Source: Euprymna scolopes | Taxonomy: Eukaryota > Mollusca > Cephalopoda > Sepiida > Sepiolidae | DNA length: 21,407 bases | Reading direction: 5' to 3' | Assembly: GCA_024364805.1 (NCBI GenBank) | Contig: CM044488.1 | Span: 31,977,364-31,998,770 of the forward strand | In this document: positions 1 through 9,809 of the stretch, one piece after another | Position numbering within the stretch: position 1 is the first letter of the stretch | Layout: the number at the start of each line of letters is the position of its first letter | The notes under the pieces: model-generated | Seen by the model: only the letters and a program-made list of their open reading frames with translations | Told to the model about the DNA's origin: nothing | Databases searched by the model: none | Position numbers and translations under genes: made by a program

Positions 1-213
1 AATAAATAAAGTACTAGGTAAAATGCAGTTCTAAATAAATAAAGCACTTGGTAAAATGCAGTTCTAAATAAATGAATAAAACACTAGGTAAAATGCAGTT
101 CTAAATAAATGAATAAAGCACTAGGTAAAATGCAGTTCTAAATAAATAAAGCACTAGGTAAAATGCAGTTCTAAATAAATAAATAAAGTAGTAGGTAAAA
201 TGCAGTTCTAAAT
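1..213. repeat. Short tandem array, about six units of 33 or 37 bp
   Basis: The word GCAGTTCTAAATAAAT recurs with starts at 25, 58, 95, 132, 165 and 202 (the last copy is incomplete). Spacings are therefore 33, 37, 37, 33 and 37. The two unit lengths differ by one extra 4-base step (AAAT or GAAT) in the AT-rich part; the ACTAGGTAAAATGCAGTTCTA core is nearly invariant. The array is cut by the left edge of the window, so its true size is unknown. It is a minisatellite. It is not a CRISPR array because the units abut and there are no unique spacers. Confidence 0.93.
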
Positions 214-567
214 CACACTCTCTGGAAATTGAAGGTTCAATCGTCAACGCATGTGATACTAAGAATATAATTGCAAATTACTTAAGACTTCTACTTAGTC
301 AAGGCTGATGGAATAAGAGCGTGCTACTTCTGTCGATTAAATAAAGAGTTCCATTTAAAATTCTATGCATATTCTGGAGTTCAACAAGATTCATTTGAAG
401 GTCAGAGGTTACATTGTCCAAAGTGTTGTGAGATGAGAACAATAGTCTGAATAATCCAAGTAATAAATAGTGTCTTTATTGTGCAGACTACGATAGAGTT
501 CCATTCTAATTTAATGTATGAAGAGCATGCTGTGGTTTAATAAAATGTAATTTTTTAAAGTATTGTT
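214..567. other. No recognised gene; short Cys-pair open stretch
   Basis: This is AT-rich DNA between the tandem array and the first gag fossil. On the plus strand, 286-450 is open for 54 codons with no in-frame ATG near its start. It contains two cysteine clusters, CYFC and CPKCC, about 35 residues apart. That pattern resembles small zinc-binding modules such as those at the ends of some DNA transposases, but the match is too weak to name a family. It could easily be chance. Confidence 0.4.
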
Positions 568-1562
568 TTATTTGTTAGCTATAAATATTCCTTTGTTGGC
601 TGATAATCTAAACTTGTGAGGAACTGCCAGCGGCAACTGACATTCATGACTGACTGCCATTGCACCTATAACACATGACTTCACCATGCAGGACGGACCC
701 TGGGACGGTCTATCCTCATTTAATGCGCGCTGTGCAGCAGCAACTACTGGTTCTCCCATCTCATAAGTATTCTTCATCACGGTCTGGCCCGGTCTACTAG
801 GTTGTTAAGGGACAATGAAGCTATGCTATGGTTGGGAGCCCTGCCAAAAATTTGCATGCTCAGGCAGCCCACCAAACAACACCGTCAATTTCGTCAGCTT
901 GGCCAAATAAACGTTTCACCGGGATGCAAGGTTCTTGCATCAAATTGCTCCAAAGCAGTGGCGGGGTCGATAGCGAACGCCTTGTATAATGATGCCTTGA
1001 TCCTTTCATAATCCTGTTTTTCCTCAGGGCTAAGCTCTTGATATACTGCGAAAGCCCCGCTGGACAGACGTAGAGGAACCACATGTTCAATATTTTTCAC
1101 ACTAGACAACAAGCAATGAAGTTCCATCTTCTCCACCCAGTCAAGTACCGGAGTCGAGCCGTCGAATTCCAGTATTAATTTAAGGTTGAATTTGTCCCCC
1201 ATTATGCCAAAATAGCTTAACGTTAAATGGGCTGGTAAACAACAAAACAAAAACCAAATACAATGCACAAAAGTCCAGCTAGAATTCGTCACTAACAACT
1301 TTCTCTCTCAACTTTCAGCACGTCTCTCCCCACTGCCTCTGCCAACAGACATTTTATCAGAAAACTGACCCCATTCTATTTGCATACATGTGCAGTGGAA
1401 GATGAGATCTCATGAGATTCCACGAGACTACATCTTATAAATCAATAGCTGCCATCTTTAATTTCTCTTTCTCTCAGACCCCATCCGAAGGTAAGTTGTA
1501 TGACCGCATGACACACACACACGGGGGCGCTTTCCTCTTTGATTATTACATTCAACTCTACA
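568..1562 (-). mobile_element. Truncated Ty3/Gypsy-type fossil: gag plus 5' LTR
   Basis: This is an old relative of the main element at 5722-10113, in the same orientation. The gag part (about 590-1203) aligns along its length with the gag of the main copy: both share LEFDGSTP or PEFDGSTP, then a DWVEK stretch, HVVPLRLS, KAFAIDP and LHPGET or LRPGET. The distal end reaches the zinc-knuckle region and homology fades near 590. An LTR lies on the right (1218-1562). No pol and no second LTR are seen, so this is a 5' end fragment. It is broken in several places. Its LTR differs far more from the main LTRs than those differ from each other, so it is clearly older. Confidence 0.85.
1218..1562 (-). 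repeat. Diverged 5' LTR of the truncated fossil
   Basis: The inner boundary is set by the shared block AATAGCT at 1211-1217, which abuts the LTR in the main element as well. The outer boundary is CTCTACA at 1556-1562, matching GACTTTACA at the end of the main LTRs. Between them, islands of similarity to the 304-bp LTR are visible: GCTGCCATCTTTAATTTCTC, then GGTAAG, then GGCGCTTTCC. The length is about 345 bp. There is no partner LTR to date it against. Confidence 0.65.
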
Positions 1563-1899
1563 TCAGAATTAAAAACTGACAGACAATAGTTTTATCTTTT
1601 TTTGTTCTAGTTGATCCCTGTAATGATACATGAAATCGAGATGAATATTTCAATTAAGAACTCTTGCATGTAAATGCAAAGTGAAGTAGAAATTGAGTGT
1701 TTCTATTTAAAGAGCATTGATATTTAGAAAATTGAAATTAGTAGAAATAATAAATCGTTAGGAAAGTCATACAATGCAAAATCTTTTTAATATATGGCTT
1801 TTCCAGCTTTTTTTGGAGCTTGTCACAATTATCAAATTGAAACCAACATATTAAATAATAAACATTTCATTCACAAGTTGTAGACACAATAAAAGAAAC
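1563..1899. other. No gene seen (AT-rich)
   Basis: This is AT-rich sequence with stops in all frames and no repeat or RNA structure that I could recognise. It separates two fossils of the same retroelement lineage and may be host DNA. Confidence 0.5.
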
Positions 1900-2400
1900 T
1901 AATGCACAAAACCAAAAAATCCAGGACAATTTTGTAACAATAAATCGTTGGTCATTAGTTCGTTCTTCCTTATTTTTGTCAGTTCATCTTGATGCTATGC
2001 AAATTTCTCTTCCAAGCTTTCATTGGACAGCACAGACTATTTTTTGTTATTGCGTAACTCATAGGGATAATGCACTGCATTTTTTTTTTACAAAGACAAG
2101 CTCCGTTTTTCAATCCATTCAATCATCAATTGGCTGAGGTCCAAACCACTAAATTCCGGTATAAGCTTCAGATCGATCTTATCTAACATCATGATGCTGA
2201 GATAGCTTTTAAAAATGCAAAGCACAAAACAAAAATTAAAAAATCCAGGATAATCTAACAATAAACCTTCGTTCTTGTTGCTCTCCAATTCAGTTTTCAT
2301 TCTCAACTCCTTTTAATCAGTTCACCTAGATGCCATGTAAATTTCCTTGCAAAGTTTTCATGCATGGCACATACTATTTTGTTGTTTTTGCCAATTGTTT
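1900..2400 (-). mobile_element. Collapsed LTR-element fossil: LTR, gag start, LTR
   Basis: Two stretches, about 1900-2060 and 2208-2400, are diverged copies of each other. Both contain CACAAAAC, AAATCCAGGA, AACAATAAA, CAGTTCA, GATGC and then an ACTATTTT block, in the same order. Between them, on the minus strand, lies only the start of gag (about 2097-2195) with DKIDLKLIPEF, nearly identical to the gag start of the main element. The layout is that of an element whose two LTRs flank a small internal remnant. The two LTR-like stretches are strongly diverged, so it is the oldest of the three relatives. It is heavily broken, and the exact LTR ends are uncertain. Confidence 0.65.
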
Positions 2401-2837
2401 CTGTGCATTAACACACAAGATAAAAACGTTTGTATTCATTTATTTTATTTATTTATAGTATTAACTAGCAGGATAACCGGCATTGCTTGGGCATACAATA
2501 TGCTTAAACATATTTTAATTTATTCAGATTGCATATGTATTATTATAGAATCAATCCTTTATTGAATACTATATTTTACAAGGAATAATTTGCTCGGTGG
2601 ACTATTTTGCAAAAAACAATAAAAAATAATGATAATTTCGTTCATCAAATTCTGTCTGTGTTCGTTTACAATATCACGTCAGCTGATATTTGGCTTGATG
2701 ATGAATGCCCTGGAAAAGTCGTTTCTGATTAATACTTAGTTTTAAATGAAGAAATGATTTGCGGCGATTTTAAATGGTACCTCTTTTTTTTATCGTAAAT
2801 TAAACTTATTAATAAGAAAAAAATTGAAATAAAATGG
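2401..2837. other. No gene seen; possible small repeat terminus near 2465-2500
   Basis: This is AT-rich. The stretch ACTAGCAGGATAACCGGC at 2463-2480 followed by ATTGCTTGGGC resembles a degraded copy of a repeat end often seen in invertebrate genomes (a CCGGCGTTGC-type motif). I could not assign it to a named family. No coding sequence is convincing. Confidence 0.35.
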
Positions 2838-2910
2838 TGAGATACATCCGAGCTTAAACAGGGAATCAGTCGATTTGTAGTCGAATGGTCTACCACTAAG
2901 CTATATCTCC
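2838..2910 (-). tRNA. Degraded tRNA-Cys-like sequence (tRNA pseudogene or SINE head)
   Basis: Read on the minus strand, 73 bases fit a tRNA layout. They begin GGAGATATAGCTTAGTGGTA, which contains a perfect A box (TAGCTTAGTGG), and continue with CATTCGACTACAAATCGA. The latter is close to the anticodon arm of eukaryotic tRNA-Cys (TTCGA stem, loop CTACAAA, anticodon ACA). The acceptor halves GGAGATA and TATCTCA pair except at the outermost position. The T arm is damaged: only two clear pairs remain, and the B box GTTTAAGCT departs from GWTCRANNC. It is therefore unlikely to be functional. A T-rich stretch follows, as after Pol III genes. No SINE body is recognisable behind it. Confidence 0.6.
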
Positions 2911-3136
2911 ATATGTCAATAATTGTTTTTTTTTTTTTTAAAGAAATCATTTGCTAAGATTTTATTATCTCCCTTGCTAGTGGATCATATAAAAAATTCC
3001 CCTGTAAAAATTCTTCGTTTTATCTATAAGAAAAATACTGTTTCTGTAAAAAATATATCTAAAAACACTGCCAGACATAAATTTCCTTTGAATGAAATTT
3101 GCAAAAGGCCGTTTGAGAACCTATGACGAAGTAACC

Positions 3137-3166
3137 CTCTCTCTCTCTCTCTCTCACACACACACA
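3137..3166. repeat. Compound (CT)n(CA)n microsatellite
   Basis: About nine CT units are followed directly by about six CA units. Confidence 0.9.
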
Positions 3167-3281
3167 AAGTGACTTTTATATAACAGTAGAGATATTTTGA
3201 TAATTTTGTTTACCTTTTAAATAAAACCAATGAAATGTAAAGAAAGAACAAATCAATTTGCCTGAGCAATGGAGTGAATTT

Positions 3282-3300
3282 GGGTTGGGGTTGGGGTGGG
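3282..3300 (+). other. G-quadruplex-type motif
   Basis: Four guanine runs, GGGTTGGGGTTGGGGTGGG, with loops of 2, 2 and 1 bases on the plus strand, satisfy the usual G3+ with 1-7 base loop rule. It stands out in AT-rich surroundings. About 100 bases away a run of ten cytosines (3396-3405) lies on the same strand. No gene is attached to it, so a regulatory role is not supported. Confidence 0.75.
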
Positions 3301-3409
3301 TCTTTCAAGAATAAACAACAATTTGGCATAGCTAGAGGAAAGGGGAAGAAGGAAGTGAAAGTGAAAGAGACAGAAAACTTTATTTTTAAAAGAATCCCCC
3401 CCCCCACAT

Positions 3410-4778
3410 GTACAGAGAGAGAGAACACACATTTCCCTCTCCCTTTGAACTCTTATGCATCATCAATATATCTTTCTAGCTAGCTTAGATATATTAGTTT
3501 TATTTCTTTCTTTGCATATTTATTTCTGAGCATATTTTAAAAAAGTTTTTCTAATTTATACATTTTTATTAACTTATTGTTAATAAGAAACTATAGTAGA
3601 TATATAGGAAAAATAGCAAAATAAAATTACAAATGAATTACATGAAACAAATTTATTATAGACTGTTTAAAAAGTAGTTATACAAATAAAACAGATACAT
3701 GAATGTCTATGTGTCTTTTGTCAGTACTATATATATATATTTTATTTAAAAGAATTGTATTATTGATTTAAATAACAGTAAGCTATGTTATGACACTATA
3801 GGAATTGGTGAACATCTTTTGTCTAATCTGAGTTATACAAAGGACATAGTTGCATCAGTAATTCAAGCTCTGATTTGCAGTTATTTCTATATACTCTTGT
3901 GAAGTACTCTGTGTGATTTCCATAGTCTTGTCTTGTATTTTTTTTGTCTTCCTTGTCCAATGGAGGAAGACAAACGTGAAGGTTGAGTTGGCAATAAAAC
4001 CTTGGCATCTGATTTTGACAGAAAATACAATGGTTTTGCAATTATTTCTGACATTGTTCTCATAGAACTTAATATCTTTCCAACTAGCACTGGTGTACCC
4101 AGCCAACATTTTCCTCAAATAGAACTATTTAATGAAAACTTTTTTAAAATTAATGACCAAATAATGATGTACCAGGTGCTGACCCATTAACATTATTGCA
4201 GTTGAAAAGACAATCCAGTGTTCTAAGTCAAATGCAATATGGCAGTTCATGCAGACATCAAACAATGACAATCTCTGCCTATTTTTACAGAGATCAAACT
4301 ACTTCCTAAACAATACATATTATATATGTATATATAAGTGACCTTGTGTGTGTGTGGAATGGACTCTACAAAACTACTGTCAATTTTTGGTCACAGATTT
4401 GAAACTTGAAATATAGGGGATTCAGACTTGTGGAACAAATTCGGTTTAGGTTTTGCTGGTAGAAATAGTTGTTAAGGGATCAAAATTGAAAAATTGGAAC
4501 TTGGCAGGCGCAAGTTGATTAAACGTGTATCTTCTAGACATGCACTATGTTAATTTTTTAAGTTTTAATATACATTATGGACTTAGCTTGGATAGTAACA
4601 AATGTTTTGATTTCAATTCTAGTTAATGGCATTCAAATCACATATATATGTATATATTAACTTTTGAAATCACTACTATGTATTGTGTAGAGTATAATAA
4701 TCAATAGATAATTGGCTCTATAATAATAAATATGAAATCTGCATAAATTAAAATATCACATTTTAAGCAATGCCAGGT
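3410..4778. other. No gene seen (AT-rich, short AT microsatellites)
   Basis: Long AT-rich sequence with small (TA)n patches near 3730, 4320 and 4645. Overlapping short open stretches on both strands at 3820-4190 show no recognisable protein and no splice context. Confidence 0.5.
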
Positions 4779-5082
4779 GATATATATTTCCCCAAAACCT
4801 CTGGCCTTGATAGAGGGGACAAAAATTTGCTGCTATGGTTTCAAATGATCTGAAATAATAGCAAGGGGAGACTTGATTCCAAATATTTCTCATATGTTAT
4901 ATCTCCCCTCTTTTGGAAATAGGTTACGATTATGAATTGAAAACCAAAGAGGGGAGATATAACATATGAGAAACATTTGGAATCAAGTCTCCTCTTGCTG
5001 TTATTTCAGATCTTTTGAAACCATAGCAGCAAGTTTTTGTCTCCCCTCTATCAAGGCCAGAGGTTTTGGGGAAATATCAGAT
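4779..5082. repeat. Large imperfect palindrome (foldback repeat), arms about 137 bp
   Basis: The left arm (4779-4915) and right arm (4944-5082) are reverse complements at roughly nine positions in ten by eye, around a spacer of about 28 bases. Landmarks pair in order: CCCCAAAACCTCTGGCCTTG with CAAGGCCAGAGGTTTTGGGG, GCTGCTATGGTTTCAAA with TTTGAAACCATAGCAGC, and CATATGTTATATCTCCCCTC with GAGGGGAGATATAACATATG. There is no coding capacity. The shape fits a foldback MITE. I see no convincing target duplication at its ends, so the family is open. Confidence 0.9.
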
Positions 5083-5272
5083 ATTTTGTAATCGTATGCA
5101 AAACGAGGAAAACACATGACTATGATTGAAGTATTAATAAAGGTGCAGTATCTTTCCACCCATGAAAAATCATTTAAAATTACCACTGAATAGGTTTTTG
5201 AGGGTGCTGAAAATGAAAATAACAGTAAGAATCCCAGGAAACGAGTAGTTTCCAAGATATGAAGAAATTATA

Positions 5273-5396
5273 AAGTGGGGGATCACTTTTCTAGATTAAT
5301 TTAACATAAAATACACATCCACTTTATAACCAACGTGGCCATAAAGTGGATGTTTATTTTAAGTTAAATTAATATAGCACAGTGATTCCCCCACTT
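5273..5396. repeat. Second palindrome, arms about 55 bp
   Basis: The left arm (5273-5327) starts AAGTGGGGGATCACT and ends CATCCACTTTAT. The right arm (5341-5396) starts ATAAAGTGGATG and ends AGTGATTCCCCCACTT. The spacer is 13 bases. The transcript of either strand would form one long hairpin. It lies under 200 bp from the first palindrome and the two may belong to one composite element. Confidence 0.9.
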
Positions 5397-5716
5397 CTTG
5401 AAACAGTAACACGCAACCTTAAAGGCAAATGTCACATAACCCACTACACAATTCAGGTCATTAGCTTTCCAACAAGCCTTCATTTTTTTTAAATTCTGAT
5501 CAATAGTTGCCGAGATTTAGAACTTATAAAATTGCTACACAAAATGGATATATCTATATTCGTCGCCAAATTGAATATTGAAATGCTTATATCCTTGGTT
5601 CTATGGGCCGAAACTACATGAAAATTTGCAGGCGTTTAGAAGATAATGATACTATTCTATGATTAAAATTTTATGATAATTAGTTAAAAAGAATCTATAT
5701 TTTCAAACCAATAAAA
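5397..5716. other. No gene seen between palindrome and LTR element
   Basis: AT-rich with no open frame of note. A block ATTTGCAGGCGTTTAGAAGA at 5622-5641 weakly echoes CTTGGCAGGCG at 4500-4510 on the other side of the palindromes. They might be flanks of one larger repeat, but this is speculative. Confidence 0.4.
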
Positions 5717-5721
5717 TATAC
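5717..5721. repeat. Target-site duplication, left copy (TATAC)
   Basis: TATAC directly precedes the left LTR and is repeated exactly after the right LTR. Five bases is a usual duplication length for Ty3/Gypsy-type integrases. Confidence 0.85.
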
Positions 5722-6025
5722 TGAATTCGTTTCACAACTACGGCAGTTGATTAACACACACGTCAAACTTCTAATCACACTGATGCAGTTGATACACACT
5801 GTTCTCGATCTTCTGAACATACTCCTTTTATTGTCCAAGCGTTCGTCATCAGCCAATCGGCGGCCAGAAAAACAGTCACGTGAGGCCTGACATCATCGCT
5901 CAATAATCTTACAAAAACCACAGCCGCCATTTTTAATTTCTGCCCTCCCTGTGATCCTCCCAGCAGTTAAGACAACACACGCAGACATGTGGTCGCTTTC
6001 TTCCTTCATTCTGTTCGACTTTACA
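5722..6025 (-). repeat. 3' LTR of the main element
   Basis: It begins TGAATTCGTTTC and ends GACTTTACA as read on the plus strand. It matches 9810-10113 over its full 304 bp with no length difference. Confidence 0.95.
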
Positions 6026-6040
6026 CCCCCCCCTGGTCTC
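6026..6040 (-). other. Polypurine tract of the main element
   Basis: On the minus strand the bases next to the 3' LTR read GAGACCAGGGGGGGG, ending directly at the TG of the LTR. This is the expected position and purine content for the plus-strand DNA primer of an LTR element. Confidence 0.8.
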
Positions 6041-9000
6041 AAGATCACACATGCGGCATTGCGGCCGCGGTCGTTTCTTACGGGTACTCCTACGGAGGGG
6101 GATTAGCTGGATGACTTCATCTTCATCAGAGCTACTTGGGTCAGTGTCCACAGTTCTACTATCCGGCTGCGCTCCATCTTCATCCGAGCTCTCAGAAGGG
6201 GTAACAGACCTGTCGCCATTAACGCTGCCAGCAGTCCTTCCATCAAGCTGGGCTCCATCGTCATTGGGGCTCTCAGAAGTGGCGCTGGAACTATCGCCAT
6301 CTGTGCTGAGGTTCTCACGTCATCACGGCAATGGGGCATAGGTCGGATCCACATTTCATCATTGGATGATTCATCACTTTCGCTGTTCGCCATTTGGTTT
6401 GTATCAAGGGCGGGCCGGACATCCTTCACATGCCGTGGAGTACCATCAACCAGCACAGCCTGCTCACTAATTATGCCGGTGATCCGTCCTCTTCTGAAAC
6501 TGGTTGTACATCGGTTATTGAGAGGCCTTACCCAGACGGTGTCCCCTAACTTGTACCATCCTTGCGTCCTCTTCTGATTAGGCAGGCAGGCGTCAATGCT
6601 CTTAACACGCACTCAATAGCAATGTATCGCATTAGCAGGTGCACTTTCAGCAGTCGCGTCATCCTTTGGTGTTGTATTGTACCTATATACTGCCTCTGCA
6701 ATCGTACATTGCTTCCTTGCTATCCTCTTCACACTTCGGTGGCACCGCTCTGCTATACCGTTGCCACTCGGTACATATTCACACCTGTGTCTAAGTCAGA
6801 TCCCCCACTCGTCTACGAAATGCTTGAATTCTCCACTGCAAAAGGCTGTGTCGTTGTCAGTGAGAATCTCTTCAGGTGGCCCCCGCTCGTAAAATATGGA
6901 CTAATTGACAGATGACACTAGCCGAGTCCTGTCTTGTTAATAATCGCCAGATCGCAAACCTCGTTCGTCCGCAATCGATCAGTGTGAGGAAGTGCTGACC
7001 ACCATAATGGGTTATGTCCATGTCCAGTCGGCCCAAATTCTCGTCGATTCCAGCCGACCTTTCTGCCATTTGGTGGGAGCAGGGTCGATTGACTGGCATA
7101 TTTGGCATTCCTTGACCACTGCTTCCACTTTGCTTTTGGACACTGACAGGTTGGTTAAGTGTATGAAATAATATGTCCATCTCACTCCGGGGTGTCCACT
7201 GTCATGGTGTACCTTCTTGATTTTATCCGTCTCCTCAATAGAAGCAGCACATAAAGACCCTGGTTCGGCTTCTTTCTTCATTGCGTCGTAAATTACACTG
7301 GAGCACACGGGTAAGTCTATCAGCAAGATTGCAAGTTAAAGTGACAAGCACCGCATTCACCGATAGGTCGTACTCTTCCACCAACTTCCTTACTGTCTCC
7401 AACCTTCGTCTGATTAGCATTTCGGTAGCCGCCTTGGTGCGCACTCTCGTTTTGCCTGTTAGTGTGTCAACTATCCAGTGGTATACACACAGCGAATCTG
7501 TGCGTATGCATAATTCTTTGACTTTCCACTGGAGTGCCAAGTTTATTCCTTTTATTACCGCATCCAACTCTGCCAGGTTGATGTGAGCAGCATCATCCAT
7601 TGGTCGCAACCAGCAGGCGTCCTCAATCACAGATCCGTTCATCTCCAATAGCGCCTCAATCGCGAGGGAGCTCGCATCCACCCACACATTTAGCCTGTCT
7701 CCCTGGACGCACCAATCTCCTTTAGCGGGGTCTCCTGCTTGATTCTTGTGATGGTCTCCTTCACCATGCGCAGCAACAGATTGTCCACTGTTTCGTCATC
7801 CCAGCCTTTGGTAACTGCACTCGCCCTCCTCTTCATGATCGCTGTCGCGGCCCGAATTCATCCACCTACTGGTAAGTGTCCCACCAGTTTTCCACACAGG
7901 GAAAATATAGACCGCCTCGTGAGGACATGGGGCACTTCAGGAACTGCAGTTCCATGCCCTCACTTCAAGGTCCCTCGCTCCTGTTGAACGCTCAACCCCA
8001 AGACATGTGTGCCATCCTCCAAGCGTTCTGGATCCTTACACATCAGTCCAAGTTCGGCTAACTTGGCCCTCACACGTGATGACGGCACAATGTCTTCATT
8101 TACGTATATGTCGTCAAGGTATGCTGATGTCCCCTCTTTTACGGTCTTATCCTGTGACAATACAGCATTGACGATCGTCTTCATTATTTGGGGCGCAACG
8201 TTCAGCCCAAAGCCCAGTCTTGTGAGGCAATACCTCTTACCGGCAAACACTACCGTCTGAAACAGCCACATTGTCTCGCTAACCCAGACCTGCAGATATG
8301 CTCTTCTCAGATCCAACAGGGACACATTAGAACCCAGCTGGCGCCACTCTCGTAGTTTGCTAGCACACACATCAGCATCAGCTGTGAACGCATCAACATA
8401 CGAGTTCAGTTCTCGGTAGTCCATTACCGGCCTGACTTTGGCTTTGTTGCGCTGAGCAACTGCCATTAATGGGATCAGACCCTTAGGAGGTCCAAGTTTC
8501 TTGTAGGGGTAGGGAATCAGCCAACCATCCTTGATCCATTTTTAAAGTTCTTCTTCATATGCGGGCCTCATGTGGTCGGGCACATGTTATTCAGTTATTC
8601 CATTCTGCAGTTTGGCTGGTTCCCGGTTTTCCGAGCACTTCCATGAGGTAGTCCAAACCCTCTTTTGCTTGTCAAATTCGACGCTGAAGTCTGGTTGGTC
8701 AATCCTTAGCGCAGCACACATTGGGGCTTTCTCCTAAAAATGTACTGCCCCCGACGCCGTTATACAGACATCACCAAGGGCTCTGATGGCATCATATCCT
8801 AGGAGTAGGTCAAAACTCAGGTTTTCCGAGCACTACCAACGCCTCTAGGTTAGCGGAGCTTCCATTTTTCGTCCGAATGTTTACATTGCCCACCTCGCAA
8901 CATGTGCGCGTCTCTCCACTGATGGTAGTCACTCTGACGTTCTTCTTTCTCCAAATGTGGCAGAGATAGTGCGGGAGCACCCGGAATCGAGGAGTGCTGA

Positions 9001-9049
9001 GCACAGTGTTTCGTTGATATATATATCGGGATGATCGGCAGCGTCTCAT
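6026..9049 (-). pseudogene. Fossil pol: protease, RT, RNase H, integrase, acidic tail
   Basis: Domains run right to left. The protease end is at about 8760-9049, with DLLLGYDAI near 8800. RT is at about 7960-8560, with RPVMDYRELN, LLDLRRAYLQV, LTRLGFGLNVAP and the YLDD catalytic motif. RNase H is at about 7320-7690, with WVDASS, AELDAVIKG and IRTDS. Integrase is at about 6600-7310, with an HHDSGHPGVRW and CQIC zinc-binding part and a core near LDMDITHYGG. The integrase C-terminal module (about 6430-6600) has GDTVWVRPLN and RHVKDVRP. A Ser/Asp/Glu-rich tail with imperfect internal repeats ends in RRSTRKKRPRP close to the LTR. The gene is broken in several places and cannot be read as one protein. 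Confidence 0.88.
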
Positions 9050-9794
9050 TTAATTTCTGCGTGAGGAAGAGGTCAACGTAGACACCTTGTCCCTGGTTCC
9101 GTTTTCCGGACAGTCTTCAGCTATATGGCCAGTTTCCTTACACCGGTAGCAGCGAACAGCCGTTGGTTGTTGCCGGCAGTTCTTTGCAATGTAGCCCTGT
9201 CCATTGCATCTGTAGCATATGATTCCACCATGTGGATCGGGTCCCTGATACGGTTTCTTATCATTCGGTGTGGACTGACCAGCAGCAATTACTGGTTCCC
9301 TCATCTCGGGAGTAATTCTTCATTACAGTCCTGGCCCGATCTACTAGGTCATTAAGGGGCAACGAATCTGCACTTGAGCTAGTTCGTAGTAGTTGCTTTG
9401 CTCCTGTCGGGAGTCCTGCTAGGAATTTGCATGCTAAGGCCCGCTCAGGCAGTCCACCAAACAACACTGTCAACTTCGTCAGCTCTGCCAAGTACACGTC
9501 GACCGTTTCGCCTGGACGTAAGGTCCTTGCCTCAAGTTGCTCCCAAGCAGTGGTGGGGTCAATCGCAAACGCCTTGAACAATGCCGCCTTGATTTTCTCG
9601 TAGTCCTGTTTGCCCTCATGGCTGAGCTGTTGATACACCGCAAAGGCGCCGCCGGACAAACGCAGAGGAACAACATGTTTGAAGTTTTTTACGCCAGACA
9701 AAAGGCAATGTAATTCCACCTTTTCCACCCAGTCAATTACTGGGGTCGATCCATCAAACTCTGGTATTAATTTGAGGTCAATTTTTTCCCCCAT
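9050..9794 (-). pseudogene. Fossil gag with two zinc knuckles
   Basis: Gag starts with MGEKIDLKLIPEFDG at 9794, only 15 bases inside the LTR. A helical retrotransposon gag region follows (HVVPLRLSGGAFAVYQQLS, then KAFAIDPTTAWEQ, then RTLRPGETVDVYLAELTKL). Two knuckles near the C-terminus, CYRCNGQGYIAKNC and CYRCKETGHIAEDC, are the nucleic-acid-binding part of nucleocapsid. The frame carrying the gag start is also open upstream into the LTR as far as 9944. The region is broken. The assignment as gag is firm from position, motifs and three related copies in the window. Confidence 0.88.
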
Positions 9795-9797
9795 TTT

Positions 9798-9809
9798 GCC
9801 GAAATAGCT
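9798..9809 (-). other. Putative primer binding site, complementary to tRNA-Phe nt 1-12
   Basis: The minus strand reads AGCTATTTCGGC directly after the 5' LTR with no spacer. Its complement, GCCGAAATAGCT, is the conserved first 12 bases of eukaryotic cytosolic tRNA-Phe. Pairing stops exactly at the LTR edge. LTR elements usually pair with a tRNA 3' end (a site starting TGG), and no such site is seen here. Copia and Ty5 are established cases of internal, half-tRNA priming. The same block abuts the LTR in the two old relatives (1206-1217, 11/12 bases; 2196-2207, 10/12). The priming role is an inference. Confidence 0.55.

Noticed and set aside
1-213. CRISPR-like regularly spaced repeat
   Set aside because: Units abut with no unique spacers, and the rest of the window is plainly eukaryotic. 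It is a minisatellite.
286-450. piggyBac-type zinc-binding end
   Set aside because: Two cysteine clusters in 54 codons are not enough. Spacing does not match the family pattern well and no other transposase part is nearby.
2838-2910. Functional tRNA-Cys gene
   Set aside because: The T stem pairs poorly, the B box departs from consensus and the outer acceptor pair is mismatched.
3210-4190. Several overlapping open frames of 60-90 codons on both strands
   Set aside because: Composition follows low-complexity or AT-rich DNA, no family is recognisable and no splice context supports them.
7281-8260. Plus-strand open frames of 80-100 codons over the main element
   Set aside because: They are antisense shadows of the RT, RNase H and integrase regions, which carry recognisable motifs on the minus strand.
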